Shown: positions 1 to 5,356 of the stretch, one piece after another
Layout: each line of letters opens with the position of its first letter
Numbering within the stretch: the first letter of the stretch is position 1
Source of the DNA: Candidatus Rokuibacteriota bacterium
Lineage (GTDB): Bacteria; Methylomirabilota; Methylomirabilia; Rokubacteriales; CSP1-6
Reading direction: 5' to 3'
DNA length: 5,356 nt
Assembly (NCBI GenBank): GCA_003221435.1
Contig: QHRS01000163.1
Location: 1,463-6,818 of the forward strand
Position numbers and translations under genes: made by a program
Notes under the pieces: generated by a model
The model's database searches: none
The model's input: only the letters and a program-made list of their open reading frames with translations
What the model was told of the DNA's origin: nothing

Positions 1-477
1 CCCCGGATCACCGGGATGATCGCGCTGGATGCGCTGATCTCCGGGCGGTGGGACGCGTTCCGGTCGGCCTTCGAACACCTCGTCCTGCCGGTGGCGACGC
101 TTATCCTCGTCTACATGACACTCATCATCAAGAACACCCGGTCCGCCGTCGACGAGACGCTCAAGTCCGATTTCGTCGACCACGCCCGCGCGCTCGGCCT
201 CTCGCGCCTGACGCTGCTCCGCTATGCTTTGCGCAACGCTCTCCCGCCGGTGGTCACGGTGGTCGGCATCGTCTTCTGGTTCCTGCTCGGCGGCGCGGTG
301 CTCGTGGAAACGGTCTTCGCATGGGGTGGGCTCGGCCAATATGCGGTGGAATCCGTGGTCAGCTCCGATTACGCGCCCTTACAGGCGTTCGTGCTTCTGG
401 CCGCCGTGTTCACCTTGGTCGTGTTCCTGCTCGTCGACCTCGCCTATTTCGTCATCGATCCGCGGATCAAGACATGA
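1..477 (+). CDS. DppB-type ABC importer permease, C-terminal part (5' truncated by window edge)
   Basis: Inner-membrane channel subunit of a peptide/opine/nickel-family (PepT) ABC importer. The frame is open from base 1, so the 158 visible codons are the C-terminal half of a protein that is usually about 310-340 residues; the first ATG at 16 is internal and not the real start. Counting from base 1, hydrophobic segments lie at about residues 27-43, 84-102 and 128-150. Between the first two is the cytoplasmic EAA coupling loop (about 57-83: DFVDHARALGLS, then RYALRNALPP), which docks on an ATPase subunit. After it comes the family motif ETVFAWGGLGQY (103-114), where the common form has Pro-Gly-Leu-Gly; here the Pro is Gly. 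The end, IDPRIKT, is typical of DppB. The stop is followed within 30 bases by the DppC-type gene. Family assignment is firm; the substrate is unknown. Confidence 0.93.
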   Translation, partial: PRITGMIALDALISGRWDAFRSAFEHLVLPVATLILVYMTLIIKNTRSAVDETLKSDFVDHARALGLSRLTLLRYALRNALPPVVTVVGIVFWFLLGGAVLVETVFAWGGLGQYAVESVVSSDYAPLQAFVLLAAVFTLVVFLLVDLAYFVIDPRIKT

Positions 478-506
478 GCAGGACCGGAGACAAGGATCTC
501 GAATGA
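474..506 (+). other. 10-codon micro-ORF bridging the two permease genes
   Basis: An ATG at 474 overlaps the TGA of the first permease (ATGA, 474-477) and reads MSRTGDKDLE before a TGA at 504-506. That stop in turn overlaps the ATG at 503 of the next permease (ATGA again). The ORF therefore links stop to start on both sides and could pass ribosomes from one permease gene to the next. The peptide has no recognisable features. It may be a remnant of an earlier start for the second permease, or chance, since the second permease has its own ribosome binding site. I see no evidence that the peptide itself has a function. Confidence 0.3.
492..496 (+). promoter_or_regulatory. Ribosome binding site for the DppC-type permease
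   Basis: AAGGA at 492-496 lies 6 bases before the ATG at 503, within a purine-rich run. This supports 503 as the start, although the same frame is open much further upstream inside the preceding gene. Confidence 0.6.
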
Positions 507-1420
507 CCACGCAACTTCTCCCTGATACGGACATGCGGCCCGCCTGGCCCACGCGGGGCAGAGGAGAGTTCCGCAGCTTCCTCGCGTTTGCGCGCGGCCG
601 GCCGGGTTTTCTCTTGGGGCTCGTGATCGTGGCGATCACGATCTTCCTGGCCTTCTTCGGGCCGATGGTGGCGCCCTACCCCCCGGAGCGCGCCATACCC
701 GGAGCCGGGCTGCTGCCGCCCTCGGCCGAGCACGCGATGGGCACCGACGTCTCGGGCATGGACGTCTTCTCCCGGGTCATCTCGGCGCCGCGCATCGACC
801 TGACCATCGCGCTCTCTGCCACGGTCATCGCCTTCGTGGGCGGCGTTTTCCTGGGAGTCGTTTCGGGATTCTACGCCGGCAGCCGCGGTATCGGCCGCGT
901 CGCGAGCGAGGCGATCATGCGGGGCGCCGACATTGTGCAGGCCTTTCCCGTCTTCATCTTCGCCCTGGCGCTCGTGGGTTTCCGCGGACCCGGCACGGAG
1001 AACGTCATTGCGGCTCTCGCGTTCCTGAACATTCCCTACTTCCTGCGCGTGACGCGCGGGGCGGTGTTCCAGGTGCGTGAGCGCCCCTTCGTCGAGGCGG
1101 CGCGCTGCGCCGGCAATACGGAGCGTGGCGTCGCCTTCGCTCATGTCATGCCGAATGCCCTCGGCCCCGCGCTGGCGAACATCTCACCGGGCATCGGCTT
1201 CGCCATCCTGCTCTCGGCCGCGCTCAGCTTCGTGGGGGCTGGGGTGCCCAAGCCCACCCCGGAATGGGGCTCCATGATCTCCATCGGCGCGCCCAACATG
1301 ATGACGGGGCAATGGTGGACCGCGCTGTTCCCCGGCCTCGCGCTCGGCGTGACCGTCCTCGGCTACGCGCTCGTCGGCGACGGGATTCAGGATTTCATGG
1401 ACCCAACGAAGAGACGGTAG
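503..1420 (+). CDS. DppC-type ABC importer permease
   Basis: Second inner-membrane channel subunit, partner of the upstream DppB-type permease. It has 305 residues, normal for the family (about 280-310). A cytoplasmic N-terminus of about 35 residues leads to the first membrane segment (about 37-57, the OppC N-terminal region). The conserved post-TM1 motif is present at 80-91 as GTDVSGMDVFSR; the usual form is GTDxxGRDxxSR, so the Arg after Gly is Met here. Further hydrophobic segments are at about 103-124, 144-160, 166-183, 225-246 and 275-292. The EAA coupling loop is at about 194-222 (RPFVEAARCAGN to HVMPNALGP), and EWGSMI follows at 254-259. The end, GDGIQDFMDP, is typical of DppC. The start at 503 has an AAGGA 6 bases upstream. 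The stop is 3 bases before the GTG of the first ATPase gene, so the genes are almost certainly co-transcribed. Confidence 0.95.
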   Translation: MTTQLLPDTDMRPAWPTRGRGEFRSFLAFARGRPGFLLGLVIVAITIFLAFFGPMVAPYPPERAIPGAGLLPPSAEHAMGTDVSGMDVFSRVISAPRIDLTIALSATVIAFVGGVFLGVVSGFYAGSRGIGRVASEAIMRGADIVQAFPVFIFALALVGFRGPGTENVIAALAFLNIPYFLRVTRGAVFQVRERPFVEAARCAGNTERGVAFAHVMPNALGPALANISPGIGFAILLSAALSFVGAGVPKPTPEWGSMISIGAPNMMTGQWWTALFPGLALGVTVLGYALVGDGIQDFMDPTKRR

Positions 1421-1423
1421 CGC

Positions 1424-2407
1424 GTGGCGCTTCTGCTCGAAGTCAAGGACGTCCACGTGTCGTTTCTGGCGGACGCCGGCCCGGTGCGGGTGCTCAACGG
1501 TGCGGGCCTGAGTCTGAGGGCCGGCGAATCGCTCGGCGTCGTGGGCGAGTCCGGCTCCGGCAAGACCGTGCTCGTGCGCACCATCCTGGGTCTCTTGCAA
1601 CCTCCCTGGCAGGTCCTCGAAGGCAGCGTCATCTTCAACGGTGAGGATCTCCTGAAAAAGAAGGAGGAGGAGCTTCGCCACATCCGGGGCAAGGAAATCG
1701 CGCTCACCTCCCCCGAGCCTCGAAAGCATCTCAATCCGCTCCTCCGGGTGGGGGATCAGATCGCCAATGTGCTCCAGGCGCACCGCGATATGCCCCGAAA
1801 GGGGGCGACGCAGCGCGCGGTCGAACTCTTGAAGTCGGTCGGTATTCCCGATCCCCACCTGAGGGTGGGGTATTATCCGCACGAACTGAGCGGAGGCATG
1901 TGTCAGCGCGTGATTATCGCGATGGCGCTCGCCCATTCGCCGAAGCTGATCCTGGCCGACGAGCCGACGGCCGGGCTCGACGTCACCATCTCCCGCCAGA
2001 TCCTCGATCTCATGCGCGACCTCGTGCGCGAGTTCAACTCGTCCCTCATTCTCGTCTCCCGAGACCTCGGCGTCGTGGCCCATTACTGCCAGCGAGTCGC
2101 CGTGATCTACGCGGGACAGGTCGTCGAGTCCGCCGACGTTGCGGACTTCTACGCCGGCGCCGCCCATCCCTACAGCCGGCATCTGCTGCGGGCGGCTGCG
2201 GCGTCGCGCGACGAGCGGCGGGGCGTGGCCACGAGGCTCGGGCAGCGGGTGGTCTTTCCCGACAAGGGCTGCGCGTTCGCGTCGCGCTGCCCGGTGGCGC
2301 TGCCGCTCTGCAAGGAAGAGGCGCCCGCCCTCGAGCCGGTGGCGGACGATCACTTGGCGCGCTGCCTGCGCCGGGCCGAGGTGCTGCGCGGAGAGACGAG
2401 GGCATGA
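1424..2407 (+). CDS. DppD-type ABC importer ATPase with degenerate Q-loop and H-switch
   Basis: Cytoplasmic ATPase of the importer, 327 residues, starting at a GTG (1424) with a weak purine-rich site (GAAGAGA, 1408-1414) upstream. Walker A GESGSGKT is at 41-48, the signature LSGGM at 155-159, Walker B LILADE at 175-180 with the catalytic Glu180 present, and the D-loop near 184-186. Two catalytic positions are changed. Aligned on the LNP motif that follows, the Q-loop Gln is Pro97 (the segment reads SPEPRKHLNP). The switch His is Arg213 (VSRDLG where ITHDLG is usual). A run of Lys and Glu lies at 78-83. The C-terminal oligopeptide-type extension has HPYSRHLL (248-255) and four cysteines, C283-x5-C289-x6-C296-x17-C314, the pattern that binds an Fe-S cluster in some Opp proteins. 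The stop overlaps the next ATPase start. The family is certain; weak hydrolysis at its own site is inference. Confidence 0.95.
   Translation: MALLLEVKDVHVSFLADAGPVRVLNGAGLSLRAGESLGVVGESGSGKTVLVRTILGLLQPPWQVLEGSVIFNGEDLLKKKEEELRHIRGKEIALTSPEPRKHLNPLLRVGDQIANVLQAHRDMPRKGATQRAVELLKSVGIPDPHLRVGYYPHELSGGMCQRVIIAMALAHSPKLILADEPTAGLDVTISRQILDLMRDLVREFNSSLILVSRDLGVVAHYCQRVAVIYAGQVVESADVADFYAGAAHPYSRHLLRAAAASRDERRGVATRLGQRVVFPDKGCAFASRCPVALPLCKEEAPALEPVADDHLARCLRRAEVLRGETRA
2390..2395 (+). promoter_or_regulatory. Ribosome binding site for the second ATPase
   Basis: GGAGAG at 2390-2395, inside the end of the first ATPase gene, lies 8 bases before the ATG at 2404. A second ATG follows directly at 2407; the spacing and the ATGA overlap with the upstream stop favour 2404. 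The same frame is open far upstream, but only as an off-frame reading of the first ATPase gene. Confidence 0.5.
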
Positions 2408-3417
2408 TGGGCGAGCGGCTGCTCGATGTGCGCGACCTCGTCAAGCACTTCCCCGCGGGCCACCGCCGGTTCGTCAAGGCGGTGAGCGGCGTCTCGTTTC
2501 ACATCGAAAAGGGCGAGGCCCTCGCGCTGGTCGGTGAAAGCGGCTCCGGCAAGACCACGGTGGGGCGCTGCATCCTCAGACTGATAGAGCCCACCGCCGG
2601 CACCATCATCTTTCGCGGCCAGGACGTGAGCACCATGGAGCAGGACCGCCTGCGCGCCCTGCGCCCGCACATGCAGATGCTGTTCCAGGAGCCCTACGAC
2701 TCCCTCAACCCGCGCATGCCCATCGGGAGAATCGTCGAGGAGCCCATTCGCCTGGGCAAAGACATGAGCCCCCGCAAGCGGCTCGAGCGCGTCGTCGAGG
2801 TGCTCGACATGGTGCGCCTGGGGTCCTGGGCCCTGGACAAGTATCCGCACCAGTTCAGCGCAGGGGAGCAACAGCGCATCGGGATCGCGCGCGCTATCGC
2901 CACGGAACCGGAGCTCGTCGTGCTCGACGAGCCAACCTCCGCGCTCGACGTGTCGGTCCGCGCCGAGATCCTTGACCTGCTGACCGACCTTCAGGAGCAG
3001 CTCGGACTCTCCTATCTCTTCATCTCCCATGACCTGACGGCGGTCAGACGGGTCTGCCACAGGGTCGCGATCATGTATCTCGGGAAGATCGTAGAGACTG
3101 GAAGCACGGCGGAGATGTTCGAGCAGCCCCTCCACCCCTACAGCCGCGCGCTGCTCTCCTCGGTGCTCTATCCCGACCCGCACGAGCAGCTCTCGCGCTT
3201 CGTCCTGGCGGGCGAGATCCCGAGCCCGATCGACCTTCCGCCCGGATGCCATCTCTACGGGCGTTGTCCATGGGCGGTGGACGCGTGCAACGCGGCCTAT
3301 CCGGATCTGGAGGAGATTCTGCCCGGGCGCCGGGTCGCCTGCTTCCGGGCGCGGGAGGAGAACGCGGCCGACACCACCGCCAGCGGGTCCGGCCGGCGAC
3401 CTCCGGGGAGCTTCTAG
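2404..3417 (+). CDS. DppF-type ABC importer ATPase
   Basis: Second cytoplasmic ATPase of the importer, 337 residues, overlapping the previous stop by 4 bases (ATGA), an arrangement that commonly couples translation of paired subunits. Walker A GESGSGKT is at 44-51, the Q-loop Gln95 is in LFQEPYDSLNP, Walker B LVVLDE is at 171-176 with catalytic Glu176, and the switch His209 is in FISHDL; all are intact. The signature at 151-155 is FSAGE instead of LSGGQ, with Ala153 replacing the first Gly. The C-terminal extension has HPYSRALL (244-251) and four cysteines, C282-x5-C288-x6-C295-x17-C313, the same spacing as in the first ATPase. The last 20 or so residues are a polar, probably disordered tail. 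It should dimerise with the first ATPase beneath the two permeases. Function as importer ATPase is firm; the substrate is not known. Confidence 0.95.
   Translation: MMGERLLDVRDLVKHFPAGHRRFVKAVSGVSFHIEKGEALALVGESGSGKTTVGRCILRLIEPTAGTIIFRGQDVSTMEQDRLRALRPHMQMLFQEPYDSLNPRMPIGRIVEEPIRLGKDMSPRKRLERVVEVLDMVRLGSWALDKYPHQFSAGEQQRIGIARAIATEPELVVLDEPTSALDVSVRAEILDLLTDLQEQLGLSYLFISHDLTAVRRVCHRVAIMYLGKIVETGSTAEMFEQPLHPYSRALLSSVLYPDPHEQLSRFVLAGEIPSPIDLPPGCHLYGRCPWAVDACNAAYPDLEEILPGRRVACFRAREENAADTTASGSGRRPPGSF
3405..3410 (+). promoter_or_regulatory. Ribosome binding site for hyuA
   Basis: GGGGAG at 3405-3410 lies 8 bases before the ATG at 3419, inside the last codons of the upstream ATPase gene. It is among the better Shine-Dalgarno matches in the window and fixes 3419 as the start, since the encoded protein begins its conserved phosphate-binding motif only a few residues later. 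Confidence 0.65.
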
Positions 3418-3418
3418 C

Positions 3419-5356
3419 ATGGGATCATTCCGCGTCGGCATCGACATCGGCGGCACCTTCACCGACATCGTCTTCCTGGACCCCGACGGCCACGTCCACA
3501 CGAAGAAGATCTCCTCCAGCGTGGACGACTACGCCCGGGCCATCGGCGAGGGCCTCCGCGACGTCTTCCGCGAGACCGGCCTCGGCGGGGGTGACGTGGG
3601 CGAGGTCATTCACGGCACCACCGTGGCCTCCAACGCGATCCTGGAGCTCCGAGGGGCCCGGACCGGGCTGATCACGACCAAGGGGTTCCGCGACGTCCTC
3701 GAGATCCGACGGATCCGTATGCCACGGCTCTACGACCTGACCTGGGAAAAGCCGGCGCCCCTGGTCCCGCGCTATCTGCGCCTGGAGGTGAACGAGCGGA
3801 TCAGCACCCGCGGCCACGTCCTCACCCCGCTGGACCCTGCCGACGTCGAGCGGGCGCTTGACCGGCTGCTTCAGGAGCCCGTCGAGGCTCTGGCCGTCTG
3901 CCTCATCAACGCCTACGCCAACCCGGTTCACGAGGAGCAGATCGCGGCCGTCGTCCGGCGGCGGGCGCCCGGCCTGCCGCTGTCGGTCAGCTCGGAGGTC
4001 CTGCCCGAGATCAGGGAGTACGAGCGGACCTCGACGACGGTGATCAATGCCTACGTGATGCCGGTGGTCCGCCGCTACCTCCACACGCTGGGGGAGGGAC
4101 TGGGGGAGATCGGCGTCCGCGCTCCGCTCCTCGTCATGCAGTCCAACGGCGGCCTCATGACCGCCGACGCGGCCGCCCGGATACCGATGCACATCATCGA
4201 GTCCGGCCCCGCGGCCGGCGTGGTCGCCTCCCAGGCCCTGGCCCGCCGGATGGGTCTCGGACGCGTCATCACCTTCGACATGGGCGGGACCACCGCCAAG
4301 GCCTCGATCGTCGAGGACGGCGAGGTCAACCGGGCCGCCGAGTACCAGGTGGGCAGCGGCATCATGGCGGGCTCCCGTCTGCTCACGGGTGCCGGATATC
4401 TCCTGCGCGTCCCGGCCATCGACCTGGCCGAGGTCGGGGCTGGCGGCGGCTCGATCGTATGGATCGACGCCGGCGGCTCGCTCCAGGTCGGCCCGAAGAG
4501 CGCGGGCTCCTCCCCGGGCCCCCTCTGCTACGACCTCGGCGGCACCGAGCCGACCATTACCGACGCCAACGTGATCCTGGGCTATCTCAGCCCCACCCAA
4601 CTCGCCGGGGGTGCCGTCAAGCTGAACGCCGGTCTGGCGCACGAGGTCTTCGAGGCGAAGCTCGCCAAGCCCCTTGGCCTGCCGCTCGCCCTGGCGGCCC
4701 ACGGCGTCCACCTCATCGCCGCCTCGAACATGATGCGGGCGATCAAGGCCGTCTCCAGCGAGCGGGGCCGCGACCCGCGGCAGTATGCGCTGTTCGCGTT
4801 CGGGGGCAACGGGCCCCTCTTCGCCGCCGGCATCGCCCGGCAGCTCGAGATCCGGCGGATCGTCGTACCGCCCGCGCCGGGGCTCTTCTCCTCGTTCGGC
4901 CTCCTCTACGCCGATGTCGAGCACCACTACGTACGGACCTGGCGTCGGCTGGCGCGAGAGATCGATCCCGCGGCGCTGACCGAAGTCGTCGGACGCATGG
5001 AGTCCGACGCCCGCGCTCAGCTCGCCGCCGAGGGCTTCACTGGCGCTGCCGTCCGGATTCGGCGGCTAGCCGACTGCCGCTATCAAGGCCAGTCCTACGA
5101 GCTGACGGTGCCGCTGGCGGCCGGACCCGTCGACCGGAGCGTGGTGGCCGCGCTGGAGGAAGCGTTCGGCCAGGAGCACGAGCGGACCTACGGCCACCGC
5201 GCCGGGCCCGACGAGCCGGTGGAGGTAGTGGGCCTCAGGGTGCTGGCCGAGGGGATTCCAGATCGGTCGCGCGTCCCCGAGCGCCTCTGCCTCGACCGTT
5301 CCGGCCACCGGGAGCGCCCGGCGAGTCGCCGCGTCTACTTCGGGCCGGAGCTCGGA
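3419..5356 (+). CDS. hyuA: Hydantoinase A / 5-oxoprolinase family subunit (3' truncated by window edge)
   Basis: ATP-dependent ring-opening amidohydrolase subunit of the HyuA family (N-methylhydantoinase A, 5-oxoprolinase N-half, acetone carboxylase beta relatives); probably cytoplasmic, acting with a HyuB subunit. I read the frame by eye from the ATG at 3419 to the last base: 646 codons, no stop. Family members are usually about 680-700 residues, so roughly 40-50 are missing. The N-terminal domain (about 5-185) begins with the phosphate-binding motif GIDIGGTFTD (7-16) and has HGTTVASNAIL (65-75). The central domain (about 205-500) has ESGPAAGV (261-268), the second phosphate motif FDMGGTTAK (286-294), EVGAGGGS (338-345), the PGP-CY/GGTEPT segment (366-379) and FGGNGPLFA (461-469). 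A C-terminal domain starts near 510. It begins one base after the transporter's stop. The family is firm; the exact substrate (hydantoin, oxoproline or another cyclic amide) cannot be decided. Confidence 0.94.
   Translation, partial: MGSFRVGIDIGGTFTDIVFLDPDGHVHTKKISSSVDDYARAIGEGLRDVFRETGLGGGDVGEVIHGTTVASNAILELRGARTGLITTKGFRDVLEIRRIRMPRLYDLTWEKPAPLVPRYLRLEVNERISTRGHVLTPLDPADVERALDRLLQEPVEALAVCLINAYANPVHEEQIAAVVRRRAPGLPLSVSSEVLPEIREYERTSTTVINAYVMPVVRRYLHTLGEGLGEIGVRAPLLVMQSNGGLMTADAAARIPMHIIESGPAAGVVASQALARRMGLGRVITFDMGGTTAKASIVEDGEVNRAAEYQVGSGIMAGSRLLTGAGYLLRVPAIDLAEVGAGGGSIVWIDAGGSLQVGPKSAGSSPGPLCYDLGGTEPTITDANVILGYLSPTQLAGGAVKLNAGLAHEVFEAKLAKPLGLPLALAAHGVHLIAASNMMRAIKAVSSERGRDPRQYALFAFGGNGPLFAAGIARQLEIRRIVVPPAPGLFSSFGLLYADVEHHYVRTWRRLAREIDPAALTEVVGRMESDARAQLAAEGFTGAAVRIRRLADCRYQGQSYELTVPLAAGPVDRSVVAALEEAFGQEHERTYGHRAGPDEPVEVVGLRVLAEGIPDRSRVPERLCLDRSGHRERPASRRVYFGPELG

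Noticed and set aside
224..502. Upstream extension of the DppC-type permease frame (start at 224)
   Set aside because: It overlaps the conserved end of the first permease in another frame and gives Ser/Trp/Arg-rich sequence foreign to the family; the ATG at 503 gives a normal-length protein.
621..641. Perfect 9-bp inverted repeat with a 3-base loop (TCGTGATCG/CGATCACGA)
   Set aside because: It lies within the codons of the first membrane segment of the DppC-type permease, with no T-run after it. The self-complementarity arises from Val/Ile codons, so a regulatory role is not supported.
1661..1672. Strong Shine-Dalgarno-like run AAGGAGGAGGAG inside the first ATPase gene
   Set aside because: No ATG, GTG or TTG follows at a usable distance. 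It encodes the Lys/Glu run of the protein, so an internal start is unlikely.
1853..1870. GC-rich 7-bp hairpin (CCCCACC/GGTGGGG, loop TGAG)
   Set aside because: It sits inside the first ATPase gene, is not followed by a T tract, and does not fall at a gene end; not a terminator.
1184..2353. 389-codon minus-strand open frame opposite the DppC and DppD genes
   Set aside because: It spans two well-supported plus-strand genes and their junction, has charged low-information composition and shows no family motif; a GC-rich shadow.
1900..2403. Upstream extension of the second ATPase frame (start at 1900)
   Set aside because: This stretch is an Arg/Ala-rich off-frame reading of the first ATPase gene. 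The protein homology begins at 2404, where a ribosome binding site and ATGA overlap also sit.
2350..3501. 383-codon minus-strand open frame opposite the second ATPase
   Set aside because: It crosses the ATPase/hyuA junction antisense to both, with no domain signal; a shadow.
3425..4927. 500-codon open frame on the minus strand opposite hyuA
   Set aside because: It is the antisense of a gene with clear conserved motifs. The reading is dominated by Gly, Asp, Glu, Arg and Val with no recognisable domain, as expected when GC-rich third positions suppress stops on the opposite strand.
1..5356. Search for a defence system, mobile element, CRISPR array or RNA gene
   Set aside because: Nearly every base belongs to the five plus-strand coding genes; the gaps are 25, 3 and 1 bases plus one 4-base overlap, leaving no room for such elements, and none was recognised within the genes.

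Overview
The window is a single-direction, high-GC (roughly two-thirds G+C, by eye) bacterial operon fragment with five genes on the + strand. They are packed almost without gaps: a DppB-type permease cut by the left edge, a DppC-type permease, a DppD-type ATPase, a DppF-type ATPase, and a hydantoinase A/oxoprolinase-family (HyuA) subunit cut by the right edge. No promoter, terminator, RNA gene, mobile element or CRISPR array was found. The gene order and GC-rich codons suit a soil-type, metabolically broad Gram-negative such as an alphaproteobacterium or a similar high-GC lineage, but nothing here fixes the taxon.

Left part (1-3417): this encodes the membrane and energising parts of a peptide/opine/nickel-family (PepT) ABC importer. 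The two permeases form the inner-membrane channel and the two ATPases drive it. The periplasmic substrate-binding protein is not in the window and probably lies upstream. The two ATPases are not equivalent. The first (1424-2407) has Pro where the Q-loop Gln should be and Arg where the switch His should be. The second (2404-3417) keeps both residues but has a weakened signature motif, FSAGE. In a head-to-tail dimer all three changes fall on the same ATP site, so the pump is predicted to have one degenerate and one working site. Both ATPases also carry a four-cysteine C-terminal motif of identical spacing, of the kind that holds an Fe-S cluster in some oligopeptide permeases.

Right part (3419-5356): this is an open frame of 646 codons with no stop, starting one base after the transporter's last stop. 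It encodes a HyuA-like ATP-dependent ring-opening amidohydrolase subunit. Its HyuB partner is expected just beyond the right edge.

Taken together, the layout suggests an uptake-and-hydrolysis cassette: the ABC importer brings in a small amide, peptide or cyclic-imide compound, and HyuA (with HyuB) uses ATP to open its ring. The substrate cannot be read from the sequence. The architecture is of a known kind; the most distinctive features are the matched asymmetry of the two ATPases and a codon-preference shift at the transporter/hyuA boundary.
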